From Pampus argenteus (Eukaryota; Chordata; Actinopteri; Scombriformes; Stromateidae): DNA of 64,000 nucleotides. Position numbers and translations under genes: made by a program. The stretch is taken from positions 8,618,501-8,682,500 of the forward strand of contig CM072878.1 in assembly GCA_036937835.1 (NCBI GenBank), read 5' to 3'. Shown here in pieces: positions 1 to 13,600 of the stretch. Positions within the stretch are counted from its first letter, which is position 1; every line of letters begins with the position of its first letter. The notes beneath the pieces were generated by a model. The model saw only the letters and a program-made list of their open reading frames with translations, was not told the origin of the DNA and did not search any database.

Positions 1-487
1 CTTGCGGGGAGGGAGATGGCCTTGGGAAGGAAGTAATGTAGGGGTGTGAGAAAGAGAAGATGACTAACAAGTATATACTTAATGGTCACGACTGCTAGGG
101 ATCAGATGAGTCAGGTGCAAGCTGGCTAATCAGCAAAGGAAAGCAACATTTATACACTTGTAATAATTGTAATAACCAAGAATCTGTGTAAAAAAAACGT
201 CTTGATTCAGTTACACCTGTCCCATAGTGCTGAAGCTGATTAGTCACCATTATTTATTAGAATATTAAATATATATATGATTCAATGTACAGAGTGCTGA
301 CACAGCTGTCAGACATACGCAGATCATTTTGTATCCCAGAGGTTAGTAGGAGACAAATCACATGAAGGCTGAAAAGAACACACTGACATAAACCGGCGAG
401 TGTTATAAATAGCCTAAAATGCCAGAAAGTGTTCACTTGCATTTTTGTAGTAGCACTGAAGGCGTCGGACAGGAGGGCAGAAGGTTG

Positions 488-489
<2 letters not shown>

Positions 490-524
<35 letters not shown>
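490..524. repeat. GT microsatellite
   Basis: About 17 GT units, intergenic. Confidence 0.9.
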
Positions 525-526
<2 letters not shown>

Positions 527-2224
527 GTGGAGACATCGAGTCACTGTGCTCAATACGCACTATAGATGCCGAGCACCCACTAGATTCTTTGGACACCCGA
601 TGCTCAGAGGGCATGAAACATCATCATGTGTAAGACACATGAGCAGGTGTGCTGAACAGTAGAGCGTGAGCAAAAATCAGAAGGGCATGAAACATATGGT
701 CACGTAACGTGTTCATGTGCGTCGTCGACAATTTATAGATGCAATGACAAGAACGCATGTTTACGTGTGTTTCTCCAGAGCCTGTTTGTGCACGATTGAT
801 TCACGGGAGCGAGTCGTTTATCAAGCCGCTATTGAGACCGGTGCTGATTTAAGCGCCGAGATCATAAGAGTCACACAGCGTTCCTTCCAATAACGTATAT
901 ATATGCCCAAACAGCAGTGTGAATGGCTCTTACTGAAGGATACAGCAACACATGTGCATACTGCCAATCAATGGAAAACTCTTTTCCCATAAGCACAGTA
1001 AAATAGACTGACTCATGCAGATTACCAAGGAACATGTGTTTTTAACCCCGTGTCTTTGTTTATTTCTCTCTTATTTACTGAGATATCTCAAAAACATATT
1101 AATCTAATCAAATCTGGTAGAAAGTTGGGTCATGGGCTCAAGGAACGAGTAATTGGTTTTTGCAGACATAGGTCATTTTTTAACTGTTTTTTTCTTTTTT
1201 TTATGTGCACTCATTTGAAAGGTTATAGTCATATATCCAGTGATTGTATATTTCTACTATATGTGTCTTTTGGTGTTGATCCAGACAGATGAGGGCGTAT
1301 GTGCTCACTGATACATTGATTCCATTTAGATGGCAGCAAAATGTTCTTCACATGCATCCTAATGAGGGTTTTTTTTTAATTATTATTATTTATTATTTTT
1401 TTACAAGTAATCAAATAGAATATTGTTTTTTAATTTGTGTCATAGTTGAAGTGCTAAGCTCGATCCCACTTCACTTTTGGTTTCACACATTTCCACTGAG
1501 AGATTGTATTGCTGAGCTGAACTTTTAAGCATAATTCCAAGCTTGTTCAGGGATTCAAGCCAGCAGCTCTGCAACATGAAGCCCACCTCGGTAACCATCA
1601 CTGCACACAGTCTGAGAAAGAAAGAACTGCACTATACCACACCATCCTAGTTTCTGCAGCCATTATCATTTTATATATTACATTTTACTTTTATAATCAG
1701 TGTAAACACTTTCGTCAGCAGGTTCTAGAGGCTGCAGGAGAGCTATGAAGCCCACACAGTCTGGGAAATCTGAACAGGGACTACATAAAATGATTAATAT
1801 TTGTTTTCATGAACATAACTGCTTGAACTACGGATGACAGAAAGCTACCAAACCATTTCATAAGACATAAGGTATCCTCCTCCAAATAAAATATGATGAT
1901 AAACTGTAGTTACAGGAATGATGCATGGCAAAACCAGAGTCAAACTGGTACCAATTTGGCCTTTAATGGTATTTATAGTAACAGGCGAGCCCACTGTTGA
2001 CAGGATTATCTTTCATAGTTGGTGTGAAAATCTTTTCCCTCTCTGTTTCCTCAACTCTGCAGCATCACATGAGGATTTTTAGGGAATGAACAGAGAGAAT
2101 TAAATAAAATGGACAAAAGAGGAGAAATACAGGCAGAGGAATTTAAGGAAATGCAGGGAGAAAGAAAGTGATGCACAGATATAAAGAAAGAGAGAAAGAA
2201 AGTGATGCACATATATAAAGAAAA

Positions 2225-2293
<69 letters not shown>
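2225..2293. repeat. GA microsatellite with AC interruptions
   Basis: Long GA run broken by two ACAG units, in the intergenic region. Confidence 0.9.
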
Positions 2294-2295
<2 letters not shown>

Positions 2296-2427
2296 CCACA
2301 GCCAAATTGGATTGGGGTAGTTTGTCGTCACACAAAGGCTACCATTTCTTGGCACCACAATAGTAAATGATGTTTGGCAGGATCAGCCATACTACTGGCT
2401 ACCATTTGCACGTGAACAAATGCACGT

Positions 2428-2428
<1 letters not shown>

Positions 2429-2481
<53 letters not shown>
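2429..2481. repeat. CA microsatellite
   Basis: About 26 CA units, flanked by GTGCACGTG on the left and CGTGCC on the right. Confidence 0.9.
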
Positions 2482-2485
<4 letters not shown>

Positions 2486-2895
2486 CTACTTTACAAAAGG
2501 CACAAAACATAAATACTGTCTGTGCATGTGCAACTATATCAAGTCAATAATTAAACACTTTCTCAGTGATCGGTGAATAAGAAACCAAAAACAAATCAAT
2601 TTTGCTTTTTTTTTTTTTTTTTTCAAATAACACAGACACACACTCTATCAGTGAAGTCTCTCCTACTACGCCATCACTGTACCACGACTCTCCCACATGG
2701 CTTCACTGCCACAAAGCTCCTCAAACAACTAGGTTTCACATGCATCAATTATTCAGCTGCATTATCTTTACATGATGATTAATATGATTGCGTTTACCAC
2801 TGCGGTCTTATTCGTTCCTCCTTCTATCTGCCTAAATGGCATTAAAATTAGATTAACATTACTGTACATACTCTAAGGATATGATTTATTTACAG

Positions 2896-3693
2896 AGTCG
2901 GGGGCCCGCAATGGTTGATACCAAGGATAAGTGTATGTTTTACTATGCCACGGCCCAGAGGACGTATGTGTGTGTGTATAAACATACTTTTTGGTTTGTA
3001 GAAGACTATCCCTCGTATGGGTTTTGCAACCCCATCTGACTACTCCATTACTCTAAATTCATTCACACATCCGTTCTTTCATTCACTCATCTATCTGCCC
3101 TTCCCTTCATCCCATGTTTTACTCTATCATAATGCTTCCATCGTTCTTTATGTCCTCCCCATTCACTAGCATGATGTTGACATTAGTTGTTTTGTTTGTT
3201 TTTTTCTTCTTATATAACTTTTTACTCACCTCCATGGTCCCTTTGTAATATCTCTCTAGAGCTTTTAAATGACTCAAAAGCCACACCTTTTCATTAGGTG
3301 TGGCTAAGTCAAATGAAGTCCAAGCTTCTTCCTTCATTTCGTTGCCTTTTGCTCTTCCTGTTGCCTACTCAATTGCCATCTTACTATTATATGTTAAATT
3401 AAGATTTTTATTTTTTAGCTTCTTCATTTATTTGTCTGTCCAAAAAACGTTTCTCCTCCCTGCCATCATTCTCCCTCTCTATTAAATCCAACCCCCAGGT
3501 TCTGCAACCTTTCTTCACTTTCTGAACAGATAAGAAAATGAGCGCCACCATCAGAGACTCCGATGAACAGAAAATCCTCATCAGAGAGTCCAGTGAAAGA
3601 CGTCACGGTATCAACCACATTGTCAGACTGGCAACTGATCTACAGGAACTGCAGTTCTAGTAGGTAGAGTATGTATATTGTGTCAAAAATAAA
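2896..3693 (+). other. Candidate two-exon plus-strand 3' end
   Basis: Block 1 is 2896-2963 (acceptor TTTATTTACAG, donor GAC|GTATGT). Block 2 starts at 3530 (acceptor TTTCTTCACTTTCTGAACAG), stays open through MSATIRDSDEQKILIRESSE to TAG at 3658-3660, and is followed by AATAAA at 3688-3693. Phase 1 of block 1 joins block 2 in an open frame. The peptide is not recognised, and chance splice-like signals are common, so confidence is low. Confidence 0.15.
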
Positions 3694-3790
3694 GGGGAAC
3701 TCCGCTGATTTTACACAGCAAGATCAGAGTTTTACGAATACTAGAGACTAAAAACTAGACTCTGCTGCTTTGGCTTTAACTATTATTTTC

Positions 3791-3830
3791 TTGCACTTTC
3801 ATAAAGTTCCCAAACTTTATGAAAGTGCAA
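3791..3830. repeat. Perfect 18-bp inverted repeat, 4-base loop
   Basis: TTGCACTTTCATAAAGTT, loop CCCA, then its exact reverse complement. No mismatch in 18 pairs. Not inside a recognisable transposon. Confidence 0.9.
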
Positions 3831-5042
3831 TACTATTTCCTATCACTTATTCTACCTATTTCCCCCTCATTCTTCTATCCATTTTCTTCCAGCCTTCCCC
3901 TCATCCATCCATCCATCCATTCTCTCTCTCTCTCTCTATCTCTCTCTAACCATCTGCTCTGTGTGCCCTGACGTGTGCATGAGCACCCATGAGAAGCCCA
4001 GTGGAAGTAATCGTCTGTTACCACTCAGGCTTCAACATGTTGTCTGCCCACTGCACATACCTCTTTAGCTCCCTCCGAACCCACTGTGTGTGTGTGTGGG
4101 AGAGAGAGAGGGGATAAATAGTGAGAGGCCGACATAGGAAGAAGTGAGCTGACTTGTATTCTCTTATATAATGGATGTGAACTGTGTTCTCTCTGCACCT
4201 GGTGCCCCATGCACACCTACAGTATGTCTCGCTGCTATATTGGTAGATTGCACTATGCTACACTGTTTCTCCTCACCCATTTATTTTCAGTTCCTTCAGT
4301 GCTAATTGCATCAGCCACTTTCTGCCTCATTAGCATTAGCCTCATGCAGGACGCCCTTATCGGACCGTTGTCTCCCTTCTCAAATTCAGTTTTAATTTTG
4401 TGCATTGGCATGACATGTATATGCATTTGTATCCCCGACACATACAACTAAAAACCTGGTGGTGATTATGATACAGGCTGGTAATCTTATCTCGTGTATC
4501 ATACCTCATTCAATCACAGCATGCGTGTTAACTGTTACGTGGCTCAAGTTATATATGTTGTCATTCAGAGCAGTGGGACGTTTGTCATTTGTTGATTCTC
4601 TCTCGTTTTGTGGCAGCAGACAGCAAAGTCTGTCTGTCTCTGAGACTCTCTCTGAAGGCTGGAGTCAGAGGTGATTTCAGGTTTTATTCAGCCATCAATG
4701 ACGCTGATGTATTTGAAACGGACACAAACTGCAATCTGTTTCATGACTGCTGGCAACTTGATTTTTTCTTTTTTTTTTAGAAGAGGTGTCCTCTAGCTCA
4801 ATCAATCAATGAAACCTAATTCTCACTATCACTCGTCCTTTCTTGTGTCTTCTCACACACACACACACACACACACACTTGCTGAAAGTAAAAGCAGGAA
4901 AACCATAAGGAAGGGTGGCTATAGTCTACAGTAGGGGGAGGTAGTGGCTTAATAGATTATTTCCTTTTTGCTGTCATAAAAATATGGATTGCCCCTCCAT
5001 GGCCTGCAGCTGACGCCTTGAGAGAGAAGAGTGAGAGAGGGA

Positions 5043-5080
<38 letters not shown>

Positions 5081-5199
5081 CGCTTCAACAACGTGACTGA
5101 GTCCCGAGAACAGGAGAGAGGGGGAAGAGAGAGAGGAGATGTAAATTTATTTGGATCTCCCCATTAGGATCAATGAAGCCAACACAATACACGGGCGAC
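3831..5199. other. Intergenic sequence, no gene recognised
   Basis: Contains CATC and CT simple repeats near 3,900-3,945, a CA run at 4,854-4,878 and a GA run at 5,046-5,077. No coding signal that I can support. Confidence 0.5.
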
Positions 5200-5507
5200 C
5201 CCTACCGGTTCAACCCATGCCTGCCTCCTCGTGCCTCCACTCGTGCCTCTAGAGCAGAAGATCTTTTTTTTTAGGGCAAAGCCTGCATGCGTTCACTTCC
5301 CATCACGTCTTAGTACAGGGGACAGACGCAGGATGTTGCCCTAAAATTCTATTAGTGCTCAGAAAACGCGCGTTCCCGGATGTCTCCTTAACGTGACACT
5401 GACTGATCGTCCTGCTACGGGATGGCGAAGAGCTGGAAGTTGTGCCAAGCAGTGGCGCGACCAAAGCCCGCAATGTGTTATCCAGCCTCTGGGTACAATC
5501 ACCAGAA

Positions 5508-5544
<37 letters not shown>

Positions 5545-6000
5545 ACATCTCTTATTTTGCGCGGCGTGTCTTATCTTCTTTGGGTAAATTTGAGTTCACA
5601 GCGTTTGTAAGTGACAGCGAATTCATTCATTAATTAATCGATTAATCGGGGACGTGGTGTGCGTGTGTTCAACTACCGAATTAGACCCGATGCTTTATAT
5701 TTCACCTGCACGCTCAGTTTTAAATGTGAATTGTTGTTAAAGGAAGATGCGTTAAGCGTGTTTTGGCCAGCTGAGATACAGATGTGCTTTGGAGCATCCT
5801 GCGCTGCGCTGCGCTGCGCTCACTGCGCCAGCTTCATGAATTATGAGGGAATTCTAATACTTGACGTAAGAGAATTTGATTTTTCTTCCCATCTTACACT
5901 GCAAGACCCGCATCGTTTAAATCTCAGCTGGTCGTGTTTTATGGCCAGCGGAGTGTGGGTGCCGCACTTTGGATAAGGGACGCCTGTGGGTAAAGCCCGC

Positions 6001-6005
<5 letters not shown>

Positions 6006-6051
<46 letters not shown>
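6006..6051. repeat. GA microsatellite inside the CpG-rich region
   Basis: About 23 GA units next to the exon-like block at 6,113. GT (6381-6409) and CT (6641-6685) runs follow in the same region. Confidence 0.9.
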
Positions 6052-6052
<1 letters not shown>

Positions 6053-6112
6053 GCCGCTTGATCACCACAACCCAGAATCAGAGAAAAATAAGAGAAATAT
6101 CAAAGTACTTAC

Positions 6113-6330
6113 AGCATCTCCCTTCCACGGAGCTCCAAAATAGTGGTGCGAGATGACATTGCAACAGTCCCCTCTCTGATGTGAGAAACCATGCAGCCTC
6201 TGACGGTGATCACACTCACAAACACCGCACAACAGGAAAATCTCTTTTAAATTAATTATTTCCACCGTGTCCAAAAGAAAGAAAGAAAAAAACAAAACTG
6301 AATGAAATCCCCCGTTTTTTAACACTTCAC
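6113..6330 (-). other. Exon-like block with strong donor, possible first exon of a neighbouring gene
   Basis: On the minus strand the block ends GAGATGCT|GTAAGTACTT, a near-consensus donor, just inside the CpG-rich region. Two frames are open up to the donor; one begins MSSRTTILELRGREM with an upstream in-frame Met, which I do not recognise. A 5' UTR exon is equally likely. The right boundary is arbitrary because a transcription start cannot be read from sequence. Confidence 0.25.
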
Positions 6331-6379
6331 AAGCGCGCAGCTGCGAATAGAAATCACCGTTGTTGTAATCCAGTCTTCA

Positions 6380-6411
<32 letters not shown>

Positions 6412-9400
6412 CTACTGATTCTCCACTGCAATCTCTGCTGGCCCCGCGCATCGTGGGGGCTCAACCTGCCTCTGTATGACTACAGCTCCCGGTATCCCGT
6501 TATTCCTGTCCCGGGCGAGCAGAGGAGCGCAGAGGAGGGAAGAGGCAGGCGAGCAGCCGCCGGACGCACACATACACTCTCTTACAGTATAGCTGCTCCG
6601 GCAGCCTGCAAACCCTGCATGGGACCCGCTCTCTACGTCTCTCTCTCTCTCTCTAGCTCTCTCTCTAGCTCTCTCTCTCTCTCTCGTCGTGTACTGAATG
6701 TGCACGCGTGCGTGTGATTTCGCGCTGCGTGTGTGCGTGTGTGCGTGCCTGCGCGCTTCTGCAGAGGCAGCTGTATAGATGGACGGACTGTCGGTGCTTC
6801 GGTCTGTCGCCTCTGCTCTCTGCGCTAAAGCTCCTTCAGGAAGTCGCTCAGTCAAAGAGACACACGGAGAAACATCACAAACGATTCTCTTTTCTTTCTA
6901 TACATTTCAGCACCTGCTTTTTTATTTATGAAGCATAAATCCTTTCTTTACTGCCTCCATTCATGCTTTTTGGGGGGATTTTTTATATACAGTTAAATTC
7001 GAAATCTGAGCAGATAAAGATTATAATAAAAAAAAAAAAAACACGCCAACCGGCGGGGCACAGCAGAAATAACCCACGATGTGAATTCATGCAGATGAAA
7101 GTCAACTGCTTCATCTTCAAACCCTGTGGAGAAGTTCAGGTGTGGGGGGCACGCGCGGAGCAGTGAGCGTGTGAAGTGGCAGGGGGGAAAAAAATGGCTC
7201 CAAGCAGGTAAAATGAACGTTAATTGTAAAATGAAACGAATAATCATCGACTGCTGTGTTCAGTTGTTAAAATCTTTAGGCTGCACGTGCGCTGACATCG
7301 CTGTGATAACATCATTTACCTTCATCATCCGGAACCTGGCCGCGTTTACACCTGGGAAAGTTTGCGACCATTGAGCTGAAAGTTGCCGGTTGCGTAACAG
7401 CTTGACGTCGTCTGGAAACAAGAGGACACGAGCGTTTAGTTCCACTAAAGGTGAATACACTTCACAGCGCTTCACGGTGAGATCACAGAACACGCAGTAA
7501 CGTCGTTGCATTATTGTAGTCGTTATTTTGAGTGAATCACGAGGCCCACATGGAGTATGAAGGTGTTAAAGGGGCATTTCAGCGATTTAGTCTATAAAGT
7601 TTGGAGACTCAAGCGAGGCATTTTTATTTTTTATAGGAATGATGAAAACTGATGCAGCATAAGGATCCTACGACTAATAACATGATCTTGTTAGACTCCA
7701 AGGTAATTGTGTACAGATGGATATGAAATGTATTTTTGTGCAGAGTAATACTTCAAAAATACTTTTGGACTGCATGAGGAATAATGTGATAAGACATGCA
7801 GTGTTTAGTTTCGTAAGTTATAGTCAGTTAAATCTTTTTTTTTTATCAGATTTTTACTTTAAATCTGATTCTATAACATGTTGTTTCAGTTTTATTTGCA
7901 CTACTAAACAATCGAAAGCTCAGGGCCCCCACCTATAGGATAGATGTACAGGTGGGAGTGGTTTCATGAAAATGTCAGGCCAAATGTCAGATGCCACTTG
8001 CACTCAACTTCCCCATCAGATAAGGTCAGGACCCTTCTATTTATCTGTCTTATCTATCTATAATTGCATCTAGCATATTAGCAGGCTGTGCATTAGTGGA
8101 TCTCCCTCTCCATGACTTAGAAGAATTTCCACATTCCTCTGCTTTACTCTGTCTCTGTCTGATCAGGGAAGAATAGAGGAGAAAGAGCTTCTACGTGTGT
8201 GACGATGCTGTAAATCTGCAGTTTACAGTAAAAAAAAATGCTATAGATTCATTATAGAGTAGCGATGCACCAAGCGGACATTGCGGTGTACTGTGGAGGA
8301 AAGTTAACAAACAGGTTTCAATGTGCCAGCGACCCCTCTCTAACTGGCACAAGAAAAGAACTGGAGTAATCCTACAAAGAGAGGCCACCCCAAAAAAAAA
8401 CACACACGCACACACGCACATCACACCTGGGAGTAACAAAGGCTGTGATGAAAATGTCACAGAATACCATTGTGACATTAAAAATGCCGTAAAGCCACAG
8501 CCAGGTCATCAAGAGCTCATTATGGAGTATCACAACCACATCATAGTATGTCACTACAGAAATATTACAGCGGTAACATCCAAATAAGATCACAGTGAAG
8601 TGCCGTAGGGTCACGTAATGTGAATATTAAGCGCTATAGAGCATACAAATACCCGGAAGAAGATTTTTAAGACTGTTAAAGTGTTCACATATGGAGGATT
8701 ATAAATTATACAAAATCACTATCAAACTCTACAGGCACAGTAGGAATGTTGCAGGACTCAAACGTAAATACCTCAAAGCATATATTATATTATTATATAA
8801 TTGCCAAATTAAAGTGAGAAGTAGCCGCTCAGTACCAGGAATAAGAATGAAGTCACTAAACCTGTTCATCACAGACATCATTATACTCTATTCCCTGCGG
8901 AAATAGAATTACAATATTCTCGTGAATTGACATTTTATAGTACAGTAATCTACTATATATTATAGTACCTTACTGGTCCAAACTGTGCAAGCTACCCATA
9001 GTGCATTGCAGTCAGAAAATCCACCATACAGTATCATACAATACACTTTCGATATTGATTTGACACATTAATGGAGATGCAACAGTGACTCTGTTTGGTA
9101 TTGCTAGTAAAGATAGAACAACTACATTATTTTATTATTATTATTATTATTTTATTTGCTTTGCTGTTTAAACAGATCCATTGTGGTCTGTCTCTTTCAA
9201 AGACGGTGTTGAATGCATTTCTTTTTCACGAGACAATCACGAGAGCGACAGATGGCAAAGTCACGAATAAGATTTCCATATAAGACAGTATTATAGAGAA
9301 TAATATGTTGGCTTAAGAGGGAAAAAGGGAATATTTAAACCACAGCTAGATTTATACAACTACTTTATAGTTGCTTATCCAGGTCGGGGTTGAAAAGATA

Positions 9401-10474
9401 ACAGGTCAGAAGAAGCAAAGTAACTGGAAGAAGGTACGAACACACCCGATACGAAGGCGCTTTCTCACTCTCACCGTGTCACGTTCTGCTGCAAACTGCT
9501 CCTGTGCACATCAGCGATCATGGTCCGATGAAGCCAGAAGGACAATGTCAGATGGTACCCCGATGCTCGCACATTGGACTCTTTCCAGACAATTTGGCTG
9601 CAAATTCTTGTACATGAATATCACAGACTGGAATAGGTGCATAACGCAACCCTTGTTGGAATTCAGTGCCTGACATAAATGTGTTTGACTAAATGCCAAA
9701 AAAGCTAATTTAGCTTTCATAATTTCTGCACCAAATCTCTCAGGATTACAAAGGGAACGCTGCCACAAGCGTTTGCCGAAATCCACCGAACTCACGTAGA
9801 CGGGTGCAATTTCCCATGAAACTCTAATTATCTTCAAATGAATAAAGACCTTTTTGGACTGCAGGTTTGTTTTTTTGCAGCAATCCTGAGACCTTTTAAG
9901 GAACTCAAGAACTTTATGCGCAAGCTTGAGCTTTGTTTCTGTAGTTCCTCAAAAAGTGTCCAGTGTCATTACATTTGTGTAGAGTATGTCCCAGGATATT
10001 GCGGTTATTTTATTTTATTTTATTTTTTTGCCATTTTCTGTTTCACATTGCCACCATGAGCTCTACCCCTGCCCTTTGTCCAAAGCACATGTAAACCCCT
10101 AGAGCTGTCTGCATTTCAGTGAGGCTTATTTGGGCTGAGTTATGAGGGTTGACCTGCAAAGCCCTCAGTACTGCAGTTAATGTCTCCATCTCTTCAAGGT
10201 TTCCTCAGTAACATGTGAAGCATACAAACAGAAATATGCTCTACTTCCACTGTTGATCATCAAAGGTCAACTACTCAGAAGGTTTATGAAAATGAAAAAC
10301 ATCCTGTCGTCCTGTCCTGCTCTGACTCGAGCTATGAATGGACAATGCTGGACAATCATCAGGGCAGTGTGTGGGTGGGACTCAAAGTGTCTGCAAGTGA
10401 TTTTGTGTGTTTGTGTGTGAGATATGGCTTGGGGATACCAGTGGTGGCAGACATGCTGGGCTGCCATGTGTGTG

Positions 10475-10485
<11 letters not shown>

Positions 10486-10508
<23 letters not shown>

Positions 10509-10534
10509 CGTGCGTGTGTGTGTGTGTGTGTGTG
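10486..10534. repeat. GT microsatellite
   Basis: GT run with GCGTGC interruption, followed about 100 bases later by a compound CT-AT-CA run (10,631-10,685). Confidence 0.85.
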
Positions 10535-10630
10535 AAATGCTGGGGTAGGGAGAGAGGGGAGGTGTTACCGGGTCACCAAACAGCTGTCTGGGAGACAGAA
10601 GAGCCTCAAGGCGTGTGCAATACACACAAG

Positions 10631-10668
<38 letters not shown>

Positions 10669-13600
10669 CTCACACACACACACACTAGTAAGAGACCCTG
10701 TGGTTTTCCAGATGTAGAAATATCTGATAAAACAAATAAATTCTTCTTTTCTCTCACACAAATACAGTTCTCATTTTTAAAGAGCTCCCACTGTACATTA
10801 AAGGACACTTGCTCTTAGGTTGAGGAGTCCTAGAGGGGAGCAGGTAAAGGAATAGAGTCTGGACAAATTTACATTTTAAGTGTTAAAAGAGAAAAAAAAA
10901 ACACCTTGTTTTATAACACAAAATACTTTTCTAACGTGTAGATGCTCTACTTCACAAATGTTTAATGAACTTAATGTTATTTTTCCTCAAAATTGAAATT
11001 AACTCCTGAAATAGACTCTGAAAATAATTGGAACTCATTTGGAATCTCATTGAAGTGTAATTATTGAAGTGAGACAACCGTTAACTCTGTTCTTTGCGCG
11101 TGTGTGTGTGTGTGTGTGTGTGTGTGCGTTTCATTCAGTCGTACGGGATGTCAGGTATTCAGCGCCCACCTACTCCTTTCCAGACTGAGCGCCTATAAGC
11201 CTCATTAGCCACCAATGGAAAACGTAATATGATGAGATCAGAAATGATTCCACTTCCCTAAGCAGCATGACTTCATCTTGATTGTTACTGTGGCATTGGT
11301 TGAATCATGGAACTCCACAGATCTTAACCTTTACATGCATCCCAGTGTAATTCATTCGGTGACCTCTGAACATAAGTCTGTATTACCAAGCATAAGCGTT
11401 TTGTTGTATTTACAATCTTATTTTTGGTTGGTTTTTGAGTCATCTCATGTTTCTTATTGTTATGTCATCACACATTTAATGTGCACCAAAGGCCTAAAGA
11501 TGTGTATTTCTGGATATTGGATATCGTTGCCATATGGATCGACCACCAACCGCAACAATGATAAACCAGGAAATTCATCCTCCGCTAGTAGAAGCAACTC
11601 ACACTGTAAGTTTTGCAGGTGACACCTAACCCGCGGGCACCATCCAGCATCCAATCAGCTGTGCTAGAACAGAAGAGAGATGCAAAGGAGCTCCAGGAAA
11701 TTCAGCGTCAAGTCGAGGAAGATGCCCGTGCCTGATTCGGAGTGCCGGCAGCTTGAAGCAAAAGCTGGAAAGGTTTAAAACAAGCAAAATAAGTAACCTC
11801 ACTGATACAAGAAGAAGATACTGTTTTACCTTCTGATACAACAACCACAACAGATATGAGTTGTCCTCAACCCGAGTAGACACAAACTGTTTACATTCAC
11901 TAAGTCTCTTGAATATGTAAGCCAAGAAGCAGACTCATGGGTCGACACTAGATCAGATTTCCCACAATAAGTCATACAGACCACCAGTCCTCTCCCCACC
12001 ACTGGCTGCCCTGACAACAGATCTTCTTCATGTGATTCATGAGCCTCTCCACCAGAAGCACATGGTGTCTCCCTGTATCCAGTTTCCAGCATTTTGCAGC
12101 AGCCACTTCAAATGTCATGCCAAGCTAAATTATAGCACATTATTTAGATTGCCTTGATACCCCCCCCCACACACACACACACACACACACACATTCTGCT
12201 GAGACATCCTCATAGATGAAAAGAGGAAGGCATAACAATATAATGATAATCATAATAGAACAATTGCAGTTGACCCCCCAAAACTGATTTCCTAAGAGAG
12301 CATTAAGAAGGTAATTGACTTCTCCCTTATTTCTCTTTTAATGTGGGAGACCATCTGAAAGGAAAAAAAACGATCTGCAACAAGGGATCATTTTGTATAA
12401 TGTCCCGGTGGCACTTTTTTCATTTTAACTTGTTATTTCACTATATTTCACTGAGGTCCTGGAAAATCAAAATCAACCCCAGTCCCTCCAAGCTAATGGC
12501 AGAGGTCATCATCAGTCACACAGCACCACCCCGGTTGCTGACTGGGGTTCACTGGCTTCCTCAAGGACACTTTTGAGTAGATATCCACTGATCAGAACTG
12601 CCCCACTGCCACTCTGCTGTCCCACCAGACAATGCTGTCATATCAGCACCTGACAAAGCTGCTTCGCACTGAATCCGAGCAGGTGTTGAAAGAGACATTT
12701 CGAAGAGTGGTGTGACCAAGCTTGTGGGCTGATTTGCTGAACAGCCAAAATGTGGAGATCCAATTAAAAGCTGAAAGGGGATGTTTCATGGCACTATGAA
12801 GATGAAAATCCTGGCAGGATCACAACAGACTGTTATAGGTGCCTGATATGTTTAAAGAGGCATATGATGGGTGTGAGTCTACCGGCAAGTCTGTCTCTCT
12901 TTTTTTTGAAACCACACTCCAAAGAGAATATGAGACAAAAAGAGGGACGTTTCTTTAATGGCCACAGCCAAAGTCAGCTTCTAAATGCAGCTTTTGACCC
13001 CGTTGAACACAGAACAAAGACTGATTTTTATTAACAACAAATTAAAATTGAATCTGCAACAGTAAATCTATTAACCAGACTAAGGATTAAATAAATATTG
13101 GCATTTTAAAAGAAAAGCTATTAGCAGGCCCCGCGGCTCATGACAGGGTAGGAGGGGCGGGAGGCGTTTTTCTTTTTTTTTCTCTTGACTCTGTCATCTT
13201 GACCTTTACTTCTCAAAGGGAACATATTACAACTGACATTGCTTCGCTAACAAACACACAGACACACCAGGACACGCACACACACACAGGCAGGCACACA
13301 CACACACACACACACACACAAATCACTTATGCACCAGAGGTTACAGCTGCATTTTAACCAATGCATATCATGTTCAGCAGCGCCATCTAGTGTTACATTA
13401 TAGAAGTACACTGTAATAGTGAATTCACAGTCCTATATTCACAAAAAAAAAAACATTTAAAGACATGAAAACACTTGTTTTATTAATGTTGTTTTGATTA
13501 GTTATAATTATAATGATTTTGAGAGGTTTTTTTTTACAAATTCTCAGACCTTATTTGACTACAAATATCTCCACCTGGTGGACGTGATCCGGCACATACC

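Larger units (their letters stand above)
1..2895. other. Intergenic sequence, no gene recognised
   Basis: AT-rich with microsatellites listed separately. All open frames seen are short or made of repeat codons (THTH, CVCV, SLSL). Confidence 0.5.
5200..7520. promoter_or_regulatory. CpG-rich region, probable promoter of an unidentified gene
   Basis: This stretch has many CG dinucleotides (for example AAAACGCGCGTTCCCGG near 5,365, CCCCGCGCATCG near 6,442, GCGAGCAGCCGCCGGACG near 6,550) while most of the window is CpG-poor. GACTACAGCTCCCGGTATCC at 6,478-6,497 resembles the ZNF143/THAP11 site ACTACAnnTCCCRG, typical of CpG-island promoters. It lies about 11 kb beyond the 3' end of the channel gene, so it should serve a neighbour. 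Orientation is not settled. Confidence 0.4.

Noticed and set aside
5801..5825. GCGCT tandem repeat as a regulatory element
   Set aside because: Five short units only; a simple tandem repeat within a CpG-rich area.
6412..6855. 147-codon open frame on the minus strand with ARERARERE run
   Set aside because: It is built from CT/GA and GT microsatellites inside the CpG-rich region; no family resemblance.
5200..7520. CpG-rich region as the promoter of cacna1h
   Set aside because: The channel is transcribed from right to left and ends at 18.4 kb; its start is to the right of 64,000.
9511..9837. 108-codon minus-strand open frame
   Set aside because: Not recognised, no splice context, and overlapping open frames exist on the opposite strand.
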